Shown here one piece after another: positions 5,907-10,375 of a stretch of 10,375 nucleotides of DNA (its first letter is position 1; each line of letters begins with the position of its first letter). The position numbers were made by a program, and so were the translations under genes. Origin of the DNA: Flavobacteriales bacterium UBA1995 (lineage in GTDB: Bacteria; Bacteroidota; Bacteroidia; Flavobacteriales_D; Sanyastnellaceae); assembly GCA_002336475.1 (NCBI GenBank), contig DDCX01000035.1, positions 17,578 through 27,952 on the forward strand. The letters are read 5' to 3'. The notes under the pieces are model-generated. The model was not told the origin of the DNA, ran no database searches, and was given only the letters and a program-made list of their open reading frames with translations.

Positions 5907-8393
5907 ATGCCTGATTCCTCCAAGCAGAAATCCAACTCCGGTCGCAAGTCCAAGGCGGCTGTTCAGCGCGACCGGTTTGTCGGGCCCAGTCTTTTGATGT
6001 GGGCCGTGATGTTGGCCCCCATTGCAGGCATTGCAGCCTTGCTGATGCTGGCTTCCACGTCTGATTTACCAGACACGGAGACGCTCGCCAACCCAAAAAC
6101 GGACTTGGCCACCCGCATTTACACCGTCGATGGGGTTCAATTGGGCAGTTTTTACCGTGAAAACCGAGCAGATGTGCGGTACAGCGACTTGCCAGAGTCC
6201 CTCGTTCAAGCCCTTATTTGTACCGAAGACGTGCGGTTTAGGGACCACACGGGGGTCGACTTTAAGAGCTTGGCCAGGGCCATCATCTACCTCGCCAAAA
6301 GGGGCGGTGGCAGCACCATCACGCAGCAGTTGGCCAAGCAGCTTTTCACGGAACGGTATGACCGGACAGGGTTTTTTGAGCGGGCAGTGCTGCAGAAGCC
6401 CAAAGAGTGGATCATCGCGACGCGGTTGGAGCGTCAGTACACCAAAGACGAAATTATCGGACTGTACTTGAACCGTTATGACTTCTTGAACCAGGCGGTG
6501 GGCATTCGCAGCGCGGCTCAGGTTTATTTCGGTAAGTCTGTTCAATCATTGGAGGTTCATGAGTCGGCGATGTTGGTGGGGATGCTGAAAAACAGCGCCC
6601 TCTTCAATCCATTGCGCAGGCCAGAATTGGTCGTTGAACGCCGCTCCACGGTGATGTCACAAATGGCCAAATACGGCGTCCTTCCTGCAGAGGACTTGGA
6701 CAGCCTCAACGCCTTGTCATTGGGCTTGCGTTATCAACGGGTCAGTCACGATGAGGGTCCAGCCCCTCATTTCCGCGAGAAGTTGAGGGCCGAGGTGGGG
6801 GAATTGCTTTCTGACAAAGCCGATGATGGATCCTTTAAGGTTGCCAAGGCTGATGGTGCGCCTTACGACTTGTACCGCGACGGCCTTGTCATCCATACGA
6901 CGCTGGACAGCCGATTGCAGGCTTACGCGGAGTCTGCCGCCAACCGTCACATTCGGGGTGAATTGCAGGCGGATTTTTGGAAGGACTTGAAGCGAACCAC
7001 TGGCAGGTCTTGGCCCTTTTTCTCCGAAGACATCTTGCCCAAGGAGCAAGACAGGATCCTCGACAGGGCAGTGCAACAAAGCCGCAGGTACCGCCTCGCA
7101 ATGGGCAAGGAATGTCCCGAGTGTGCCCGTCCGGCATACTACATCTCTGAGCTGGACAGTGCGGGCCAACGCGTGCATTTCTGCCGGCCGGGTAAGGGCG
7201 GATGCGGCCATGCTTGGCCGGTGACTTCGCGCCGTGAATTGGACGCTCAATTCGAGGAGAAGACCCAAACGAGGGTGATGGGGCTCGAAGGTTGGGTGGA
7301 CACTTTGATGAGCCCCATGGACAGCATCAGGCACCAAAAGACCCTCTTGCACGCAGGCCTCATGAGCATTGATCCGAGCAATGGAGAAATCAAGGCGTGG
7401 GTAGGAGACCTCGATTACCAGTGGTCGCAGTTTGACAATGTGAGCCAGTCTCGGCGGCAGGTGGGTTCGACCTTCAAGCCTTTCGTTTATGCGACCGCGG
7501 TGCGTCTGGGGCTCGATCCTTGCACCGAGTTGCCCAACCAGAAAACCTGCATTGACATGCCGGAGGGTCAGGACCCCTGGTGCCCCGAAAACAGCGACCT
7601 CGAGTACGGAGAGATGGTGACCTTGGAATATGCCCTCGCCAATTCCATGAACACCGTGACCGCCAAGCTCATCAAGGATTATGGCGTACAGCGCGTGGTG
7701 GACCTGGCCCATGCCATGGGCATTGAGAGCGACATTCCTGCAGTGCCGTCCATTGCCTTGGGTGTGGCGGAATTGTCCCTGCAAGAGGTCACCTCTGCCA
7801 ACGCAACCTTTGCAGGTGGGGGAGTGTGGCATGCTCCGCGCATCATTCGGCGCATTGAAGACAAGCGGGGCAACACCATCTATGAGCCGCGCCCCCAGAT
7901 CCGACAGGGTTTGGATGCGGCCACGGCTTATCGCGTTTTGGAGATGATGAAGGGCGTAGTAGACGGCGCTTACAATGCCGAACTCGGGGTGACCAAGGGC
8001 ACAGGTATCCGTTTGCGCATGGACCTCGAGCGCCGGGAATATGACGGCCTGAAAATCCCGATGGCGGGCAAAACCGGTACGACCCAATCCAATGCCGACG
8101 GTTGGTTCATTGGGCTGACACCGGAGTTGGTGACCGGAGTTTGGGTGGGGGCTTCGGATCCGGCGATTCGCTTTTCGACCACTACAAAAGGACAAGGCGC
8201 CAATACCGCGCTTCCGATTTTTGGGTTCTACATGAAGGACGCGCTCGCGGACCCTGAGGTGGGCTTGCTCGCCGAGGATTTTAGACCGCCTGTGGGGGTC
8301 ATGGACGCTGTCCCATGCAGGGAATTGATGGAGGCGAGGGGCATTGACTTTAGAGATGAGGGCGGGGTGGAAGACGAAGATTTGTTTGAATGA
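5907..8393 (+). CDS. mrcA: Class A (bifunctional) penicillin-binding protein 1A with a zinc-ribbon-like insert
   Basis: Inner-membrane enzyme that polymerises lipid II into glycan strands and cross-links the peptides on the periplasmic side. The 828-residue protein has a basic cytoplasmic tail (about 1-27) and one membrane anchor (about 28-50). A family 51 glycosyltransferase domain follows (about 65-240), with catalytic Glu107 in EDVRFRDHTG and GGSTITQQLAKQL at 134-146. The transpeptidase domain (about 480-785) has Ser521 in GSTFKPFVYA, SMN at 580-582 and KTGTT at 722-726. All catalytic motifs are intact. Between the domains a Cys-rich stretch (Cys403, Cys406, Cys426, Cys433) interrupts a region that I recall as a plain short linker in related Bacteroidota proteins. 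The tail is acidic (ending DEDLFE). The ATG at 5907 is placed directly before the basic tail. The scoA-like gene follows after 13 bp, suggesting an operon. Confidence 0.95.
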   Translation: MPDSSKQKSNSGRKSKAAVQRDRFVGPSLLMWAVMLAPIAGIAALLMLASTSDLPDTETLANPKTDLATRIYTVDGVQLGSFYRENRADVRYSDLPESLVQALICTEDVRFRDHTGVDFKSLARAIIYLAKRGGGSTITQQLAKQLFTERYDRTGFFERAVLQKPKEWIIATRLERQYTKDEIIGLYLNRYDFLNQAVGIRSAAQVYFGKSVQSLEVHESAMLVGMLKNSALFNPLRRPELVVERRSTVMSQMAKYGVLPAEDLDSLNALSLGLRYQRVSHDEGPAPHFREKLRAEVGELLSDKADDGSFKVAKADGAPYDLYRDGLVIHTTLDSRLQAYAESAANRHIRGELQADFWKDLKRTTGRSWPFFSEDILPKEQDRILDRAVQQSRRYRLAMGKECPECARPAYYISELDSAGQRVHFCRPGKGGCGHAWPVTSRRELDAQFEEKTQTRVMGLEGWVDTLMSPMDSIRHQKTLLHAGLMSIDPSNGEIKAWVGDLDYQWSQFDNVSQSRRQVGSTFKPFVYATAVRLGLDPCTELPNQKTCIDMPEGQDPWCPENSDLEYGEMVTLEYALANSMNTVTAKLIKDYGVQRVVDLAHAMGIESDIPAVPSIALGVAELSLQEVTSANATFAGGGVWHAPRIIRRIEDKRGNTIYEPRPQIRQGLDAATAYRVLEMMKGVVDGAYNAELGVTKGTGIRLRMDLERREYDGLKIPMAGKTGTTQSNADGWFIGLTPELVTGVWVGASDPAIRFSTTTKGQGANTALPIFGFYMKDALADPEVGLLAEDFRPPVGVMDAVPCRELMEARGIDFRDEGGVEDEDLFE
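7113..7205 (+). other. Four-cysteine zinc-ribbon-like module within PBP1A
   Basis: This segment encodes residues 403-433 of the PBP1A. It has a CPEC knuckle (CxxC), a 19-residue stretch containing YYISEL and QRVHF, and then CRPGKGGC (C-x6-C) followed by GHAW. The pattern resembles a zinc ribbon, though the second pair is spaced wider than the usual CxxC. His425 and His435 are also nearby. It lies between the glycosyltransferase and transpeptidase domains and so should face the periplasm. Metal binding is inference; disulfide pairing is an alternative. Confidence 0.6.
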
Positions 8394-8406
8394 TCAGGAC
8401 GAGCAC

Positions 8407-9108
8407 ATGGCACTGAACAAGACGGTTAAGGATGCAGCAGCGGCGTGCAGCGGCATTGAAAGTGGAATGACCCTGATGTTGGGTGGGTTCGGCCTGTGCG
8501 GGATCCCTGAAAACTGCATCAATGAGCTTGTCCGGTTGGGCGTGACCGACCTCACGTGCATCTCCAACAATGCAGGGGTCGACGATTTTGGGCTCGGGCT
8601 GCTTTTAAACGGCAAGCAGATTCGCAAGATGATCTCTAGCTATGTGGGAGAGAACGATGAGTTCGAGCGGCAGATGCTGTCGGGTGAGCTCGAGGTGGAT
8701 TTGATTCCACAGGGCTCGTTGGCCGAACGCTGCCGAGCGGGTGGGGCTGGAATCCCCGCTTTCTTCACGCCAGCGGGCTTCGGCACGGAAGTCGCCGAGG
8801 GCAAAGAAGTGCGGGAGTTCAATGGGAAGCCGCACATTCTCGAGTCTGCACTGACGGCGGATTTCGCCATCGTCAAAGCTTGGAAAGGGGATACGGCAGG
8901 CAACCTCATGTTCAAGGCGACGGCCAAGAATTTCAATCCCGCCATGGCGATGGCGGGCCACATTACCATTGCCGAGGTGGAGGAGCTCGTGCCCGTGGGC
9001 ACGCTTGACCCCAATCAAATTCACACGCCCGGCATTTTCGTCCAACGGATTTTCCAAGGGGATACCTTCGAGAAGCGCATTGAACAGCGCACCGTTAGCC
9101 AGGCATGA
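8407..9108 (+). CDS. scoA: 3-oxoacid (succinyl-CoA:acetoacetate-type) CoA-transferase, subunit A
   Basis: Alpha subunit of a family I CoA-transferase, which moves CoA between a donor such as succinyl-CoA and a 3-oxoacid such as acetoacetate in the cytoplasm. The 233-residue protein shows the family pattern throughout: GMTLMLGGFGLCGIPENCINEL (20-41), ISNNAGVDDFGLGLLL (52-67), KMISSYVGEN (74-83), LIPQGSLAERCRAGGAGIPAFFTP (99-122) and the C-terminal VPVGTLDPNQIHTPGIFVQRI (195-215). Length is normal for a separate A subunit. The catalytic glutamate of these enzymes is in subunit B, which normally sits next door but is not in this window. ATG 8407 is preferred over an in-frame ATG at 8344 that lies inside the PBP1A gene. 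It follows PBP1A by 13 bp and overlaps the next start as ATGA. The substrate is inferred from similarity; acetate/butyrate-type transferases are related. Confidence 0.9.
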   Translation: MALNKTVKDAAAACSGIESGMTLMLGGFGLCGIPENCINELVRLGVTDLTCISNNAGVDDFGLGLLLNGKQIRKMISSYVGENDEFERQMLSGELEVDLIPQGSLAERCRAGGAGIPAFFTPAGFGTEVAEGKEVREFNGKPHILESALTADFAIVKAWKGDTAGNLMFKATAKNFNPAMAMAGHITIAEVEELVPVGTLDPNQIHTPGIFVQRIFQGDTFEKRIEQRTVSQA

Positions 9109-10375
9109 GCATGGGCCCATTGGCATACATCGGTCCCGGTGGAGGGGTCACGCTGGGCGCTTTGGTGGTCATCTTCATTGGGGGCATCGTGCTGCTCGCC
9201 TTTGGATTTATCATTTGGCTGCGTGTCAAGCGTTTTCTGCGTGGCGATGGCAAGGGCAAATGGGGCCTGAAATTGGCCTTGCAAGGGGTGTTCCTGTTGG
9301 CCTTGCTTTCCGTCTTTGGTTGGATGGTACAGCACCGGGCCAAGAAGGACCGGGATTTCGGGGCGCTGAATGGTGTGGTGGAAACCTTGTCGGGCTTTCC
9401 CGACCTGTTCAAACGCTCTGTTGAAGAGGTACAAACCCTGCCGCAGACCTTTGTTTCCACGCCACAAGACTTCGAGGCTGTCAACCTCTTGGAAGAGGAT
9501 GTTTTGACTTTGACGGCCTACTCCAATGATGCCGAGGGCAGGACCTTGGCGGTGCGCAATCTGCGCTCGGGAGAGGTGCTGCATGAGTGGGTGCTGCCCG
9601 ACACACTCGGTCCTTTGAAGCCGCATTGGCGTGTGCACCACCCTTTGCTGCTCGAGGACCAATCGGTGGTCAGTTTCATCACCAACCGTTCTCCCTTGTT
9701 TCGCTTGGACGCAGAGGCCAATCTGGTCTGGCGTCAGGACAGCTTGAGCTTCCACCACGCCATCAACCGCGCGGCCAACGGAGACCTGTGGGTGTGCGCC
9801 ATGCGCTGGGAGCGCGGTGGACGGCACATTGCTTACCGCGGCCGCTACGCCATGGGCGACAAAACGGTGCATTTTCTGGACAACAGCGTAGCGCGCATCG
9901 ACGCGGGTACTGGCCACATTCTGGAGGTGCATTCCATGGTGGAAATGCTCAAGGAGAATGGATTGGACCACCTCGTCTTGCGGTCTGGAGATGCACAAGA
10001 CCCCCTGCATTTGAACGATGTAGAGCCGGCGTTGACCACCTCGGCGCATTTCAATCAAGGCGACCTGTTCTTGAGCTTGCGTAACCTGCAGTGCGTCCTC
10101 CAATTCCGGCCCGCTACTGGTGAGGTGATCCGGGTGATCGATGGCCCCCTCGCTGCGCAGCATGATGTGGACATCGTCAACGACAGCACGCTGGCCATCT
10201 TCAACAACAACACCCAAGAAAACAAGGGGGTCTACACCAACCAAAGGGACAAATACCCGACCTCAAAGGACGAGGTAGAACTGGCCCAGTACCATTCAGA
10301 AATCACCTTGTACGACCTGTCCACTGGTGGGTTCATGCCCCTTTTTAGAGAGGCCATGGCCGATGAGGGCATCAT
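9105..10375 (+). CDS. Membrane-anchored arylsulfotransferase-like protein, 3' end outside the window
   Basis: The frame is open for 423 codons from ATG 9105 (which overlaps the scoA stop as ATGA) to the window edge; a second ATG at 9111 is possible. The N-terminus has a YIGPGGG motif (8-14), a hydrophobic helix at about 15-38, a basic stretch, and a second helix at about 56-74. The rest looks like a repeated-strand beta-propeller facing the periplasm. It resembles arylsulfotransferase (ASST)-family proteins through FHHAINRAANGDLWV (216-230), DPLHLNDVEP (299-308), GDLFLSLRNLQCVLQF (319-334) and AQHDVDIVNDSTLAIFNN (351-368). His218, His302, Arg326 and His353 follow the His-His-Arg-His order of the known enzyme's active site, though I could not align them. 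ASST enzymes move sulfate between phenolic compounds; whether this one does is uncertain, as many family members are uncharacterised. The antisense strand is also open but lacks recognisable motifs. Confidence 0.72.
   Translation, partial: MSMGPLAYIGPGGGVTLGALVVIFIGGIVLLAFGFIIWLRVKRFLRGDGKGKWGLKLALQGVFLLALLSVFGWMVQHRAKKDRDFGALNGVVETLSGFPDLFKRSVEEVQTLPQTFVSTPQDFEAVNLLEEDVLTLTAYSNDAEGRTLAVRNLRSGEVLHEWVLPDTLGPLKPHWRVHHPLLLEDQSVVSFITNRSPLFRLDAEANLVWRQDSLSFHHAINRAANGDLWVCAMRWERGGRHIAYRGRYAMGDKTVHFLDNSVARIDAGTGHILEVHSMVEMLKENGLDHLVLRSGDAQDPLHLNDVEPALTTSAHFNQGDLFLSLRNLQCVLQFRPATGEVIRVIDGPLAAQHDVDIVNDSTLAIFNNNTQENKGVYTNQRDKYPTSKDEVELAQYHSEITLYDLSTGGFMPLFREAMADEGI

Noticed and set aside
6717..8195. 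Long minus-strand open frame (492 codons) antisense to PBP1A
   Set aside because: It overlaps intact catalytic motifs of PBP1A on the other strand and has no family features of its own.
9021..10244. Minus-strand open frame (407 codons) opposite the last gene
   Set aside because: The plus-strand frame starts at an ATGA overlap, has two membrane helices and arylsulfotransferase-like motifs; the antisense translation is low-information and starts inside the sense gene.
9105..10375. Last gene as CoA-transferase subunit B
   Set aside because: The translation has membrane helices and propeller-like strands and lacks the subunit B N-terminal glycine-rich pattern and catalytic SENG motif.

Overview
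The window looks like ordinary chromosomal DNA from a member of the Bacteroidota. The clues are a TonB-dependent receptor that begins with a carboxypeptidase-regulatory-like domain, a class A penicillin-binding protein of the Bacteroidota type, a promoter element matching TAnnTTTG, and gene starts without convincing Shine-Dalgarno sequences. The DNA looks fairly GC-rich for the phylum, so a free-living aquatic lineage is possible. That placement is inference, and genus cannot be read from the window. I see no rRNA, tRNA, insertion sequence, CRISPR array, phage gene or defence system.

Layout: (1) 1-2777, minus strand: a TonB-dependent receptor followed by the start of kdsB (CMP-Kdo synthetase, cut by the window edge); receptor stop and kdsB start overlap as GTGA. 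(2) 2855-3964, plus strand: dprA, divergent from the receptor across a 77-bp gap that holds a perfect 6-6-6 dyad. (3) 3977-5747, minus strand: rseP (site-2 metalloprotease) followed by a small stand-alone Hpt phosphotransfer protein; dprA and hpt converge with only 12 bp between them. (4) A 159-bp divergent gap at 5748-5906 with a candidate promoter for rseP and a dyad just before the next gene. (5) 5907-10375, plus strand: a tight three-gene run of PBP1A (mrcA-like), CoA-transferase subunit A (scoA-like), and the first 423 codons of a membrane-anchored arylsulfotransferase-like protein that runs off the window. No stretch above 300 bp lacks a gene.

Functionally most of the window concerns the cell envelope: Kdo activation for lipopolysaccharide, outer-membrane uptake, intramembrane proteolysis, peptidoglycan synthesis, and a predicted periplasm-facing beta-propeller enzyme. 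DprA (DNA uptake), Hpt (phosphorelay) and ScoA (ketone-body/acyl-CoA metabolism) are outliers. The most notable points are a four-cysteine zinc-ribbon-like insert between the two catalytic domains of PBP1A, a scoA with no scoB next to it, and the arylsulfotransferase-like gene that is translationally overlapped with scoA. I found no convincing new multi-gene system.
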